A stretch of DNA of 64,000 bases from Theocolax elegans (GCA_026168455.1 CM047427.1:38444905-38508904); one strand, 5' to 3'. Positions 1-11,853 are shown, counted from the stretch's first letter. Program-made: numbers and translations. Notes: generated by a model from the sequence alone, not told the origin.

Positions 1-1070
1 CCTTGGAAGAGCGTTCGGCACTTCCTCATGACTAGATCTCCTACCTGAAACGAGGCAATACGTCTGTTTCTGTTGTAGGTCTTTTCTTGACGTTTTTGCT
101 CCTCGTCAATGTATTTCTTGACCAAGTCGCGTAGAGCATCAAGTCTTTTAAGACGATCTAGCCATACTTCGGGATTGTCCAGGATCTTAAACTCCTGTTT
201 TTCCACTTCCCTGCGGAGACTCTTCACAGGTTGTGGATGACGCCCGAAGTTTAAGAACGCGGGTGAGACTTTTGTACTTGACTGCATTGCCATGTTTATT
301 GCATGGCGAAATTCGTGCAAGTGCGTGTCCCACCCACGATGATCCGAATCCACAAACGTCGCAATCATCGTTTTTAATGTTCTATTTGTTCTCTCCACCG
401 GGATGGCTTGTGGTCGGTAAGGAGGGGTTCTGACATGTTTTATGCCATACTCCTCCAGCATTCGCGACCTGGTGCCGTTGACAATCTCAGGCCCATTATC
501 CGTTATTAGGAAATCTGGCATTTCCCAACGGAAGACTACGAGTTCCTCGAATGCTTTCGACTCCGACTTACCGGTCGCCGTACGTAATGGTTTAAGCTCT
601 ATCCACCTTGTAAACAAGTCTTAAAATACTATGATGTATTTGTATTGACTTTTACTACGTGGAAGCTCCATTACGTCTGCTGCCACAACAGCCCAGGGTC
701 TCTCAATGTTCCGTTTATCCATCAAGCCTTGTGGACCTGCTTGAGACGTCTTATAGCTCTGACAGATCAGACGCTGTAAAACAAATTGGCGGGTATCGTG
801 GTAGATACCTGGCCAATAATAGTCTCTTGCAACACGTTCGTAAGTCTTTTGGACTCCCATATGGCCCATGGATGGGTGGAAATGAGAATCTACTAAGACT
901 CGGTTCCTCTGCTCTAAGGGTAGAACAAGGCGCCAGCCTTCTTCTCGTTCTGTTACAGATTCCAAGAGTTTATCATTTGTAAAACGATATAGCATATCAT
1001 CCTCAATTGGCCACTCCGGAAATTTCTGAGGGCATGAGCGTACATCGTTTAATCTGGCAATATACAATGG
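1..1070 (-). pseudogene. Gypsy-1 integrase, interrupted
   Basis: The integrase inserts element cDNA into host DNA. The N-terminal HHCC zinc-binding part (H-x-H ... C-x2-C as LICQSYKTS with one Cys replaced or shifted) and the catalytic core are recognisable. The catalytic triad is visible: D at 675-677 (AADVMEL), D at 498-500 (ITDNGPE) and E at 393-395 (PVERTNRTLK), with the usual spacing of about 35 residues between the last two. The core frame is open from base 1 to 1067 except for one stop, TAA at 621-623, where related integrases read an acidic or polar residue before DLFTRW; a C-to-T change from CAA would explain it. The C-terminal end lies beyond the window. Confidence 0.88.
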
Positions 1071-1078
1071 GTCTGCAA

Positions 1079-1339
1079 TTACTTCGAACGAGGCAATCTC
1101 TTCTTCGTCGGGGTCTGGGTTAACGGCACGAGTAAGGCTCCTTTCTTATGCACTATTTTAAAGTCCCATTGCTGCATTTCAAGAATCCATCGTGCCAACC
1201 TATCCGACGGTTCTTTAAGATTTTTGAGCCATTTGAGAGCACTATGGTCGGTCACAGTCGTGAATCGATAGGCCTCAATGTATGGTCTCAATCTCTTAAT
1301 AGCCCAAATGAGAGCCAAGCATTCTTTTTCCGTTGTCAT
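1079..1339 (-). pseudogene. Gypsy-1 RNase H domain
   Basis: RNase H of the pol polyprotein degrades RNA in RNA-DNA hybrids during reverse transcription. The frame shows TTEKECLALIWAIK, VTDHSALKWL and LARWILEMQQWDF, which are standard Gypsy RNase H blocks, and ends at the tether HKKGA. Right after HKKGA, at about 1138, roughly 17 nt of the usual tether (the VPDALSR block) are missing, and the downstream sequence continues in another frame towards the integrase. It is also out of frame with the reverse transcriptase upstream, at about 1360. Confidence 0.85.
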
Positions 1340-2755
1340 GTAATTACGTTCAGCGGTTTTATAATCGTATTTAATAATCGGCTGACGTAGACAATCGGAT
1401 GCTCGAAACCCTCGTCGTCCAGTTGCGTCAACACCGCACCTATTGCTAAGTCACTAGCGTCACTTTGGACGGTAAATGGCTTAGAAAAGTCTGGACGGAC
1501 CAATACAGGCGCTTCAGCTAACGCAACTCTAAGCTGACGAAACGCCTCCTCCTGTTCCTCGCCCCAATCCCAAGCCTGGTCTTTACGCAGCAACTTGGTA
1601 AGGGATGCTTTAATGTCAGCTTCTCGATTAATGATTCGAGAGTACCAGCCTACCATCCCGAGGAAGGATCTCAGCTGTTTGACATTACGAGGGGTAGGGT
1701 AGTTCAGGACTGGAGCGACTCGTTCCTCATCAGGCCTCAAGCCGTCCGCGTCCAATTTGTACCCAAGGAAGGTTACGCTGGAACAACAAAACTCACACTT
1801 CTCTCGATTCACCTCGAGTCCAGCGTCATTCAACGTCCTTAGTACGTATTCGAGCCATTTTAGGTGGTCCTCAAAAGTTTCGGTAATGACGATCAAGTCG
1901 TCTAGGTAACCAAACACATGAGGTTCCACCTTAGGCCCGAAAATTGCATCTATAAGCCGTGCAAAGGTCATAGGAGCATTCATGAGGCCAAAGGGCATTC
2001 TCGTGAACTGCCACAGCTCCGACCCTGGTTCAGCAAATGCACTATAATGCTGGCTCGCCTCGGCCATTAATATTTGGAAGTACGCTTTCTTAAGATCAAT
2101 TTTCGATATGTACCTTGCATTATGCAGCTTATCCAATATGGTATCCATATTAGGAATTGGATAAGAATCACGTTTTGTGACTGCATTAAGGTCTCGAAAA
2201 TCGATACACAAGCGATAACTTCCTTCGTCCTTGCGAACGATGACCGGAGCAGCTAACCAATCACTCGCACTCGGTTCAATAATGCCCTTGTCAAACATCT
2301 TTTTGACCTCACTCTGGGAAAATTCGAGGACCTTGGGAGTTATACGTCTTGGCTTATGACGAACCGGTCTTGCACCAGGTTCAACCTCTATATGGTGCTC
2401 CGTTAACGTCGTAAAGTCGTGGACGTCTCCCGAGGGCAAGGGTAGGCTTTTTACTAACTCTTTGACTTGTTTCCGCTGGTCGTCCTGTATCTCAATTATA
2501 CCAGCACATTTAGCGGAAATCCTCGAATCAATGTTATGAGCTGTATCTCTGACGAAGTGTCTCCAATCACTCTCGTCAATACGCCAGATAGCTTCGCCTA
2601 ATTTGACTTCCATATTCCAATGTTGTAGAAAATCCATACCGAGAATGATGGAATGCTCAATATTCTCTACAATTCTCAGTTGGATATTGCCATCAAGGCC
2701 TTCCTCACAGAATAGAATGTCGATAAGACCAAGGCTGGTTAACTGCTGGTAATAG
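1336..2755 (-). pseudogene. Gypsy-1 protease C-terminus and reverse transcriptase
   Basis: The frame opens near 2755 with the second half of a retroviral-type aspartic protease (signature ILGMDFL at about 2626-2646) and continues into a full reverse transcriptase: LCIDFRDLNAVT, SKIDLKKAYFQI (first catalytic Asp), RMPFGLMNAP, and the active-site box YLDD at 1897-1908, followed by the thumb and connection. It ends at a stop at 1336 caused by a small insertion or deletion near 1360, so RNase H is out of frame. The protease lacks its N-terminal half with the DTG catalytic motif, because the gag frame is joined directly to the middle of the protease. The polymerase palm residues look intact. Confidence 0.92.
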
Positions 2756-3415
2756 TTTTCTTAGTCGACTGTTTATCCGAATGAGAAGACTCATCCTTAC
2801 TCTTTTCGGTAACAGTCGCCACTTTACCCGAAACTCGTGCTCCACCACTCTGTTTTGGGAAAGCTTCTGGTACGAGCTTCTCACGCTTAACGTTGGAACT
2901 GGAGAATTTCGTGGCCCATGTTAAATGCTGCTCGTACTCTTTACCGTAGCTTTTCAAATCAGAAAAATTCCTGATTTGTCGTACTGGTATGTACCTACGG
3001 TAATCTGGCCTCATCTGCGAGTAGGCCATCTTCACTTGTTGTTCTAATGAGGGAGGGCAATTAAACTTATTTACGATCGCTCTGAAACAGTTCAAGAACG
3101 TCGTAGCCTTTTCTCCCTCATTTTGTGTTCTTGATCGAAGTTCCATGAGTAAATCTTCGTCATTTATTATACGGCCATACTCATTTAGGAACTCGATCTC
3201 AAAATCACGCCAATCTCGAAGAGATGGCTGAACTGTTCTATACCAGAACAGAGCTGATTTTGAGAATACATTGAGCAGGGCACTGAACATCCTGCGATCT
3301 GAGAACTTGTTGTCATTTCTGAAGTCGTGCAAACGGTTCAGAAACTCTTCCGCGTCCTTTTTGGTCTCACCATCAAAGGACATGTTCCAGATACGCAGCT
3401 CTCGCACCCTGTCCG
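2739..3415 (-). pseudogene. Gypsy-1 gag, capsid core
   Basis: This stretch is a Retrotrans_gag-type capsid core, which assembles the particle shell. Visible blocks are WNMSFDGETKKDAEEFL, SALFWYRTVQPSLRDW and the MRPDYRRYI region. The frame then passes into a basic, serine- and lysine-rich tail and stops at 2739. No CCHC zinc knuckle follows: the tail runs straight into the middle of the protease, so nucleocapsid and the protease active site have been deleted. Upstream it connects, through frameshifts, to the long hydrophilic gag leader. Confidence 0.85.
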
Positions 3416-4928
3416 ATCGTGCGTTCGGTTATCGTTTTCACAATACCTTGGCCTGGCCTCGTAAGTGTCTCTTTCCCAACGGTCATCTCCATTATCCGTC
3501 CGGGAACTCCTACGCCTGCTGGTAGAAGGATTCCTGCTCTCTTGTCGGCCTTCAACCGCCCTACGAGAATCGGATCTCCTACGAGCAGTTTCGCGATCAG
3601 ACTGATACCCATCGGACGGATCCGTCTGAGTACACTGATCGCAAGTGGCCACCGCACGTTTCTCTCGAGGCGTGTCTCTACGTCTGTCCGACCTCTCTTT
3701 GTGACCTTGCTTCGGAATTTCCGGCTGTGCTTGGTCGTCAAGTTTACGGTTGGACTGACGTTTCTGAGTACGTCTCTCCGTACAGCTATCACGACGTTCA
3801 TCGTTGCTTGAGGCTCTACAGAACGATGGTATCGTGGTTTTCTGTTTGGAGTCGTGTACTCACGCCTCTCTCTTCTATCTTGTCCCTCACAAGTCTTAGA
3901 AGAGGTCTCACGACGTCTCTGTTCAAACTTCGGTTTTTCGTAAGATTTAACACTGACGTCATTAGGAAGGTTATATCCATTCCTATCATCAACAAATTGA
4001 CGTTCGGTTGTATTAGCCTCGGGTTGCCTGTTGTCGTATTGTCTAGAGGTGTATCCTCGTGACGTACGACGGTCGGCTTCCGTCTGCGAACCCAAGTCAA
4101 AATGTTGTGTTGGCACTTCACTCTCACTAGTGCCAAGATGTCCGCTGTTTCTTTGCTCCCCAATTGGGGGTAATGTGCAGGTGCATAAAAACCTCCGAGT
4201 TGAGCAATCGTCACGGTCGTAACCGTCGACGTAGTGGTTGTGCATGAGGTTGCAGCCACCGAAACAGGAACATAAGGGATAGCAGTCGTGGTCGTGTTAG
4301 CTGCCAGTACCTCACCAAACCGTTTAGGGATAGCACCTGTTGATGCCAACCTCGGGCTTTGTGCAGTACTCATTGGCGAGTTTCTAGACTGACCACTTGG
4401 TGGCAGAGCTCCATCTTCTTCAGGAATGGGTGCTCTGTTACTAGCAACCCTTTCGCGATCAGACATTTCGGACTCGCAGGAAACTTCCGTTCCTGATGGG
4501 ACCACACTCCCTTTCCTGGAACAAGGTTTCCTAATTTCCCATAGTTCCTGACATACTAGAGGTTTATGTGCAGACTCTGCCCTTACATTCTCATCGTATT
4601 CTGGGAACCATGGTATTTCCAGATTAATGTCTACACATCTTATCCGGTGACGCAAAAGGCGTTCGCGGCACTCCGCCTCTTCGCCATTTGCGTTTAAGCT
4701 CAGATGCTCCAATTGGGCATACACTGCCTCAATCGGAAGCTTCTTCGTTTCCCGACGAATATTCCTAGCTACGCGTGATTCACGCATAAGCTGGGCCATT
4801 CGGGCTTCATAGCTGCTGGCCAATATTTTTTTGACCAGCAGCAGCCGACGTGTTACGTCGGGAAAAGTACTCTCAACCGGGATTTCAGATGAAATCCCTA
4901 GTGTTTCAAATACTTCGGAAGTATCCAA
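3400..4928 (-). pseudogene. Gypsy-1 gag, N-terminal and linker region, frameshifted
   Basis: This region codes for the front of gag. From 4928 to about 4200 one frame reads coherently (helical start, QLEHLSLNANGEEAECRERL, then a Ser/Thr/Pro-rich stretch). Between about 4245 and 3820 a second frame is the coherent one (hydrophilic, RRRETSSKTCEGQDRRERRE), and from about 3810 to 3400 a third frame, with CTQTDPSDGYQSDRE and an Arg/Ser-rich linker, leads into the capsid core. There are thus at least two frameshifts. The first possible codon at 4928 is TTG, not ATG, so the true start is lost or lies downstream. Long charged linkers like this are common in insect Gypsy gag proteins. Confidence 0.65.
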
Positions 4929-6660
4929 TTTTCAATTGGAAATTATTTTATTGGACTCACCACAATAAAATAATTATTACTCCCAACGAGTAAAAAAAAA
5001 ATTTGGTGTCGGCTTAATTACAATAAATTGTAAATATGCTCCGACTAGTGTATCAACAAAATTAATTCACTAATCAAAATAAAAAAAAAATTTCTTTAAA
5101 CGAAATTTATTACGTCCTTACATGGACAAACAATTAAATTTTGTTGGTTACAGTTGTGGCAAACCTCACATTTAACACTCGCACCAGATTTAAATTAATT
5201 ATTTAGCTCACTCACAAGTCTAAATAATTAATGTTTCTAATAGTCTTGTGACTCACACACACCAAGACTCTATACAATTGCTTCTGCAAGCAAAAATAAT
5301 TATTAACAAAAAAAATCTTTAAATTATTTCAATATCGTGGCTAATTTACCAGTAATGGTAAATTTAGCGATTTCCCAAAATATCTCTCTCGCCAGTTATA
5401 ATCCAAAAGATTCCTCACTGGCGAAAAGAATTTATTTTGTTATGGAAAATGAAATAATTAAAGCTTTACTTTATTAATAAATACAGAAACAACAAATTAT
5501 AAAGGAAGAGAAGAAAATAAAAAAAATTAAATTCTTTATCTCGCTAACGAGCCTAAATAATTAATTTTAAAATAAATATAAAAATAAATACAGTGCCTTG
5601 TGATTTACACACACCAAGACACTATTTATTATTTTTGCTTATCCAAGCCCAAAACAAAAAAAAAATTTTCCTTTATAATTTACACTACACTACAAACACA
5701 AATTTAATTAAATTATTTCAACAGTAGGGGTATTTACGAAATGTTGTAAATCCCGTATGGTTTGCAACAAAATAATTATTTCACTAATTGTCGTCCCAAG
5801 CGACAATTTTTCAGCGAAATATATTTATTTTACCCTAAAAAGGACCAAATAAATAATTTATATTGCTACAAAGTTGCAATAATGTATATTTCCTTTTTTT
5901 AAATAAAATGAACCACAAGGAAATGAAAATTTAATTATTTAACTTGCTAACAAGTCTAAACAATTGAATTTATACACCGAATTATTTTACTGAAACACAC
6001 CCAAAAAAATTATAACCAATTATTTAACTAACAAACAAGTCTAAATAATTGGTAATAATGAGTGGAGATATAATTTAAACACACAAAAAGAGAAAAGAAA
6101 GTTTTTTACATATATTAAAATTTCACAGCAAATAACGAATACAAAATATTATGTTAGATGCCGATCATTAAAATACATGCAAAAAAAAATTTAATTATAT
6201 AACTCACTCTCGAGTCTAACTAATTATATATTATAACTCTCGTATCTTTGCGGAACAATCACACAAAGATACTTAACATTAATTGTTTAATTTGCAAAAA
6301 GTCTAAACAATTAATACGAGTTATAATAAAAATGTTTCTCACACTCAAAATTTTCAAAAATATAATACAAGTATCGTGAACAGTAATACTTAATAAATAC
6401 CAAATATTAAATTAATTAATTACTGTCAGATAATTGTAATACAAAAATAATTTTAATTATTTTACTCACACACGAGTTTAAATAATTAATATTACAACTA
6501 TTGTAACTTTGCGGCTGATTCACACAAAGTTACTTAATGTTAATTATTTACAAATAAGTCTAAATAATTAACAAAAGTTGCAAAATATATTTTAACACAC
6601 AAATAAAATGTTACATATATTATAAAAATAATTAGTAATAAATAATACAATTATTAATTA
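4925..6660. repeat. Chain of covarying hairpins in the Gypsy-1 leader
   Basis: This AT-rich stretch has no long frame but is filled with short perfect inverted repeats. Perfect stems include 4925-4930/4934-4939, 4941-4952/4964-4975, 5195-5206/5220-5231, 5242-5248/5263-5269, 5343-5350/5357-5364, 5389-5396/5417-5424, 5786-5793/5801-5808, 6015-6026/6042-6053, 6242-6250/6264-6272, 6279-6289/6304-6314, 6503-6511/6525-6533 and 6540-6550/6561-6571. Imperfect copies occur near 5530, 5591, 5935, 6192 and 6455. Two stem types recur, and many loops share ACTCAC or a close variant. Stem bases change in pairs between copies, as expected for a conserved secondary structure. Confidence 0.8.
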
Positions 6661-6666
6661 TATTAC

Positions 6667-6960
6667 TTGTAACGGGGTGGGTACTGGGGACATGTAAGGC
6701 CCACGGTTAGGCCCAATCTGTCCCAACTTACCAATCTTAAGTTTGCAGTCCCACGATGCGGTCGGGAATCCCTTTGATTCCCGTGCAATGCCGTTAACAA
6801 CGTCAAACACCTCGTTTGACTTATATACCGTGTGTTGGGCCCTATGCCCATAATTGCCAACTAGGAGAAACACCGGAGAGGGCGGTATTCGTAGGATAGG
6901 ACGTTAACCGGTAAAATACTATCAACAATCGATATTATTGTTAAACGGCGAGAAAGATTG
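6667..6960 (-). promoter_or_regulatory. Putative Gypsy-1 LTR part with TATA box
   Basis: On the minus strand the sequence TATATAAG (6820-6827) is a good TATA box. About 150 nt downstream lies CACCCCGTTACA, ending at 6667, just before the AT-rich leader; a terminal CA fits the end of an LTR. This would make 6667 to about 6790 the R-U5 part and the sequence above 6830 the U3 part. I could not find the other LTR end or a clear primer-binding site, so the call is tentative. Confidence 0.4.
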
Positions 6961-8302
6961 TCTCGCCGAGTCAATTTATTAAATTAACAATTAAATATTA
7001 ATAAATTAAGAACAAATGAACTTTAACAATTTACGGGGAGTCGTACCGATGACTACCCCCGAGGTCAGCGCGAAAAGAATCAGTTAAAATCTATTTAACA
7101 GTAGATTACGAGCAACCGATCCGGATATGATCGGCTGCTTAACCTGATGGCATACGTCACACCGTGTAATGTATGGATCTCTGACGTAGAGAGCTTTGAC
7201 GTAGAAGCTTCCTACGTCACGCGCGCCTTCCCTCGTGAAGTGGTTCCCGCGAACCACCGACCTATCTATCCGTGCGGGTATTGTCACGAGGGGGGGGGGG
7301 GGGGGAAGGAGGAACGCTTCCTCACCTGGACCGTACCAGGTAAAACGGGGCGCGAATATTAGATAGACCCGCGGGTCTAAGCATGGTGCACCACTTACAG
7401 CGTATCTGAATATCTCTTCGGCGGGAAAAGTCTGTGCCACTGAGAGAGAGCTCGTACTCGTGTATCTCTCTCTCACTCTCTCCAACATTCGAGAAGGTGG
7501 TATTCACCGGGCCTCCTTTTCTCACTGCCTGTGAGAAGTACTGCTGCACACGTCGACGTGGAGGTTAGTGGGGAGAAACTTCTCACACCCACACACGAAC
7601 TCTCTCGTTACTTTCCTTGCGCATGATTCTCGCGCGCGTTCCTTGCGCGCTCATCAATCTCGATACTCTTTTTGGTTACTCACCTGATCGGTAACTCGCT
7701 TACCGTTATATACTACATATAATATATGTGGGTCAGGGAGGGGAGGAGAGACAAATAAAAATAATATGCTCTCGAACTCACAATAAAAACAACAAGAATT
7801 TTATCGCCGCGTCCCGTAGATAAGAAAAATTTAATTATTCAAAATTTTCTTTAAAATGGAGGAGGGGTGGGGCAGCTACCTCTCCCGAAAGAATCTATTT
7901 TAAACACTCACACCGAATATAAAATAGATCCCGCGCGGGAACGAATTTATTTTACTAGAATTAAATAAAACAATTCGCCGCAGTGGTTTCTCTCGGCGAA
8001 ACCAGCTGTGAAGACTTTATACACGCGAAGGGGCTAGGCGATCGCGCTATCTCTCTCACTCGCACACCTATAGCCCGCCTAGCACCTAACTCCGATTCCC
8101 CGAGCAAAGATGACTCATAACAAAGAAGACTCTAGCAAAGATCTCCCGTCGAGCTTGCGATCGAGAGAGACCGATCTCGGTGAGATCGGGCGCTTCCGGC
8201 TGAACAAGGTCGCGCGCGAACTCTCTCCCGATATACCGGTGTACACCTCTCCTCGGATACCCGAGCAAGAGAGGGAATACTCTGGTATATAGACGCGTCT
8301 CA
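6961..8302. other. GC-richer non-coding DNA, no supported gene
   Basis: Base composition changes from very AT-rich to mixed, with many CpG and TCGCG words, a G run at 7291-7305 and pyrimidine tracts at 7440-7480. Short open frames exist on both strands but have low-complexity or unrecognisable products. It may be the remainder of the Gypsy-1 LTR/U3 or another element's regulatory region; nothing decides this. Confidence 0.4.
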
Positions 8303-8337
8303 CACGCTGTCTCTCTCTCTCTCTCACTAACTCGCAC

Positions 8338-8390
<53 letters not shown>
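8303..8390. repeat. (TC)n microsatellite
   Basis: A long, nearly pure TC dinucleotide run, shorter from 8303 to 8325 and pure from about 8341 to 8389. Translated frames through it give Arg-Glu repeats and are artefacts. It lies about 280 bp beyond the truncated 3' side of LINE-A, with GA rather than TC on the LINE's own strand. The interval up to 8670 is otherwise unremarkable. Confidence 0.9.
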
Positions 8391-8669
8391 ACTCAACCCG
8401 CTCACGTTTCGCCGCGACACTGCTCGCGCGCGAAAAGATGGCCGACAAAATTGTAATTTAATTTAAAATCGGTGAAGAATTGATTAGGCGATCGCTTAAT
8501 TTCTCGAAAAAGGGATGGGAGTGGGGAAACTCACACACTCTTTCGCGCTTTCATCCCTACGTATAGTCGCGCGCGTAATTGTACACTCGTAGAAAAGTAA
8601 ACAAGTGTCGTCGGTTGGCCTTGACATACGAAAGGCTCCGACGACTTACTATTCGCGAATATAAAGACT

Positions 8670-9960
8670 CTATTCGTCGTGAATAGATTGTGTGTCGATT
8701 TCCGTCACAGAGTTTAAGTCCGTTTGTGCGTGCCCATAGACCTGGGCATCATCGGCAAATAGCATATAATTGCTATGTGTAAGAACTTTCGGCAGATTGT
8801 TAATAAATATTGAACAAAGTAATGGACCTAGAACACTGCCCTGAGGCACTTCTGCAGTAATCTCGAGCCAGTCCGACAGCTCGACAGTCTCACTCTCCAC
8901 GGCATGCATGCGGCCCACAAGATATCGATAAAACCAGGTCAGTACAGTATCGGAGCAACCAATTTCACTCAGCTTTTGGATTAGTCTATCGTGAGGGACG
9001 GTGTCAAAGGCTTTGGAGAAGTCCAACAGGATTAGGATAGTGATCTTTCTGGCGTCTATGGCTCTCCTAACAACATCAAGAACACCCAGGAGTGCTGTCT
9101 GGGTATTGTGTCCCTTACGAAACCCCGCTTGCCTATCAATAAGAATGTGATTTTCCTCCAGGTATTTAAAAAGCTGGTTGTGCACAAGTCTCTCCAAAAT
9201 TTTTGAGAATTCACAAAGCTTAGCAATCGGCCTTGTATTAGAACGCGATTCAATCCTGCCCGACTTTGCCAATGGAAACAGCAGTACTCTTTTCCAGTAT
9301 TTGGGAAAATATCCGGCTGAGAGCATATCATTGAAGAGATCGATACGGTGCAGTGTTAATTGAAGCTCTAACAACTTTAGCATTTTAACAGATATGCCAT
9401 CGATCCCCACTGCGCGAGGACGCTCCCTGGATTGCGCATTGTACTCTTTTTGCGGTTATGGTGGAGAAATAAAAAGAGGAAGACGCAGGTGACATAGGAC
9501 ATGAATTGCACGCTATGGACGAAAATGTTTGAACAGAAAGTGGTTGAACATGATTTGAGACAGATGCATAATGAATATTTAACTGATAAGGCGTGAAAAA
9601 TTTAAGGCATGATGGATTTGTCTTCGAGCTAAGGCCCATGTTTCTGAGACATTTCCAGGATTTCTTAGTATCATTTGTACTATTAAGTTTCTTAGCCAAG
9701 AACTAGAATTTACTCGAGTTAATAGCATTAGAAACATGATTTCGAATACCTTCATGTGTTGTAATCATCAATTGAACCTGTAATTCGAAATTTGCTAAAA
9801 GCTGCGTTTCTGGCTTTGATGTTTACTTTATTATCCTGAGAAATCCCTGGCTTATGTTTGGTTTTAATGGAATGAAATTTTAAAGGTGCTAACATATTAA
9901 ATGTAGAAAGAATTGATTTACATATACATGATTTGTTGAATGAGCCAGGTGTGAATGCGG
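8670..9960 (-). pseudogene. LINE-A ORF2, reverse transcriptase part
   Basis: Reverse transcriptase of a non-LTR element, which copies the RNA at a nicked target. From 9410 down: GIDGISVKMLK, FPLAKSGRIESRSNTRPIAK, RQAGFRKGHNTQTALLG, LLDFSKAFDTVPHDRL (first catalytic Asp), VPQGSVLGPLL and LFADDAQVY, with the FADD box intact at 8748-8759. The frame is open for 246 codons and then diverges from LINE-2 after about 8700. Upstream, at about 9400-9410, a frameshift separates it from the linker, which contains the family block KSWKCLRNMGLSSK and a Ser/Pro-rich stretch; the remainder up to 9960 is degenerate. Confidence 0.88.
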
Positions 9961-10245
9961 ACTAGATAGATAGTTACTTAAAGATGTATCCGTAGAAACA
10001 GATTGGTCAGACCTAGGTTGGGTGATTGATAGTGATGAAGAAAAAGAAGTGATAAATGAATTGAATGTGGTTACGAAGTTATGAAGGTTGATTTCCTCCA
10101 AATTTCGTCTCCTAAATTTCTTCACGTCTGTCTGCGTGTTAGCAATTTGAAGAGTAATATTTATAGCATCATGTCCTGCTGCGAAGGGAGTTGTCGTCTT
10201 AACATATTCATAATCAGGAATAGGTTCACGAATAAGGAAGAGATC

Positions 10246-10835
10246 CTACCACGTATGAAATGGCCCGTCCGATGTCATTGCGTGATGCGTCGGCTCTGAC
10301 TGGATGAGTGTAAGTTCTAGTGCCGACAAGTTTGCTCTAAACTTATCTGCCATGGCACTGGTAGAGCTCATATCGATGTTAAAATCTCCAGTGACGATGA
10401 CATACTTGTATCGTGGTAGTATGTCTGACAAGACATCAACAAACTCTGTAGGGATGCGGCTGAAGGCCTGCGGTATACCACTGCTAACACCAATGAAACT
10501 GTTTTACCTGTCAGACATAGAACCAGGAATTCCGGAGTATTCGAGAAAATAGAGTACGCGATGACCTTTACCCCAAAATCCTCGCAAACATAAGCCGCCA
10601 CACCAGTCCCCTCCTTACCCACACGATCCAAGCGATGCAAAGCATATACCGGTATCTAATTATCTCAGATGAATCGTGCTATGTAAGGAAGGTTTCGGTG
10701 ATCGCCATGACATCATAAGAAGCGGGATGGACTAATGCTTCAATGGATGTGAAATGTGGTTTAAGACGATATATTGGAATGAAAAATGAAGGATGATTTC
10801 GATGATTTTAATGGTTTGGCCCGACCAGCCCTGTC
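10246..10835 (-). pseudogene. LINE-A ORF2, apurinic-type endonuclease part
   Basis: This is the AP-endonuclease-like domain that nicks target DNA. Recognisable pieces in order are AITETFLT near 10690, LDRVGKEGTG near 10625, VVYRRPSA near 10460 and VIVTGDFNID near 10400, then a terminal HTW block. They match the same blocks in LINE-2 at 16997-17640. The pieces lie in different frames, and a stop follows the first ETFLT block, so the domain is not translatable. The interval 9960-10245 between endonuclease and polymerase is unrecognisable linker. Confidence 0.8.
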
Positions 10836-11840
10836 TCATTTGGTATGAGGAGAGAGAAAAAGAAAGCTTGAAAATTGAGCATCCGAGTTTACTCGCTTTA
10901 ATGGACCATCCCTCATCTCACGCATATAAACAACTAAATCTATGACTAAGGGCCTCGCGTAGCCCAGTTCGCTCGATTTGCGAATCGCAGTTTGCCATAA
11001 CTCAAAAACTGGTTTCGGCCAAAGTGGCCTGATAAATAGTGAGTTTTCACCACCTTCTCCGAAAATGTCTTGTGCTTTCCGTCCTTTAAGAAAGCGGGAT
11101 TTCTCTATAGTAGCATCCAGCTGTGACAGAGGACATCTTGATGACAATGCCACGCAATCGTATCGGAGAACCCGTTGAATTGGTTTTTGGTCGCGGGGTC
11201 CAAGGGCGAAGGTCAATTACTTGACTAATTATTTTTGGCAGCTTTAATTCTTCGAAAATTTGGACTAGTATATCATTAACCAATTTCGCGATTTCTCTAG
11301 GCAGTCCCGCAATAAGTAGCTCACACGCATCCTTCAGTGCGAGAGATTGCGGTGCTACATTCGTATCCTTATTACTTATTTCTATATTTCCGACCCGATT
11401 TTCCAATTTACTGATACGCTCATCAAAAACCGTAAACTTCGTTTCGACCTCTTCCTCGATCAGGCTGACTTTCGTTTTCAGGTCTTTTAGTTCCGCCTTG
11501 ACCTCATCCACCTTACCCTCAACACGGTTTACCACATCCAGTACCGATTTAAGGTCGTTCGGTAAGTTATCTTGCAAGTTGCTAGCAAATATTTCTATCC
11601 ACGGTGACAGAGCGGCCGCCATCGGTCCGGAGTCAATGTGAGCATCGTGCGCCGTCTGATTGGACTTAGCGGGCGAAGCGCCGCGAGGTTGCTTGGCAAC
11701 CTGCGACATTGATGGCGACGGAGGCGAGGCAACGCGCTTAACGCAAGAGGTGGTAGGAGTAAGCGTGGTCGCCGGCGCGGCACTATCAGTCGCGCTAGTC
11801 TGACGTGGTAACCCGGACGGTGGCGCCCTTGTCTCGATAG
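10836..11840 (-). pseudogene. LINE-A ORF1, coiled-coil RNA-binding protein
   Basis: ORF1 proteins package LINE RNA. The N-terminal part is Ser/Thr/Pro/Ala-rich (open from about 11840, first ATG at 11709). Next comes a heptad-patterned helix with VNRVEGKVDEVKAELKDL and EEEVETKFTVFDERISKLE, a probable trimeric coiled coil, and then a domain with ELLIAGLPREIAKL. A frameshift near 11150 moves the C-terminal domain to another frame (SLFIRPLWPKPVFELWQ ... YARPLV), which matches the LINE-2 ORF1 C-terminus at 16685-16957. The combination of coiled coil and C-terminal domain fits Jockey/CR1-group ORF1. Confidence 0.7.
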
Positions 11841-11853
11841 AAGCTAGAATGTA

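Larger units (their letters stand above)
1..6667 (-). mobile_element. Gypsy-1: decayed Ty3/Gypsy LTR retrotransposon
   Basis: Read on the minus strand this is a canonical Gypsy order: LTR-like end near 6667, leader, gag, protease remnant, reverse transcriptase, RNase H, integrase. The integrase frame runs off the window at base 1, so the 3' LTR is not seen. The coding part holds at least one nonsense codon, frameshifts at about 1140, 1360 and within the gag linker, and a deletion between gag and protease. It cannot be autonomous. Domain order and motifs place it in Metaviridae-type elements; I see no envelope gene in the part present. The matching left LTR boundary (a TG start on the minus strand) was not found. 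Confidence 0.9.

Noticed and set aside
3419..3811. A 130-codon plus-strand frame opposite the Gypsy-1 gag linker
   Set aside because: It is the complement of the Arg/Ser-rich gag linker and has no independent support.
8086..8448. A 120-codon minus-strand frame rich in Arg-Glu repeats
   Set aside because: It is produced by translation of the (TC)n microsatellite; no conserved sequence at either side.
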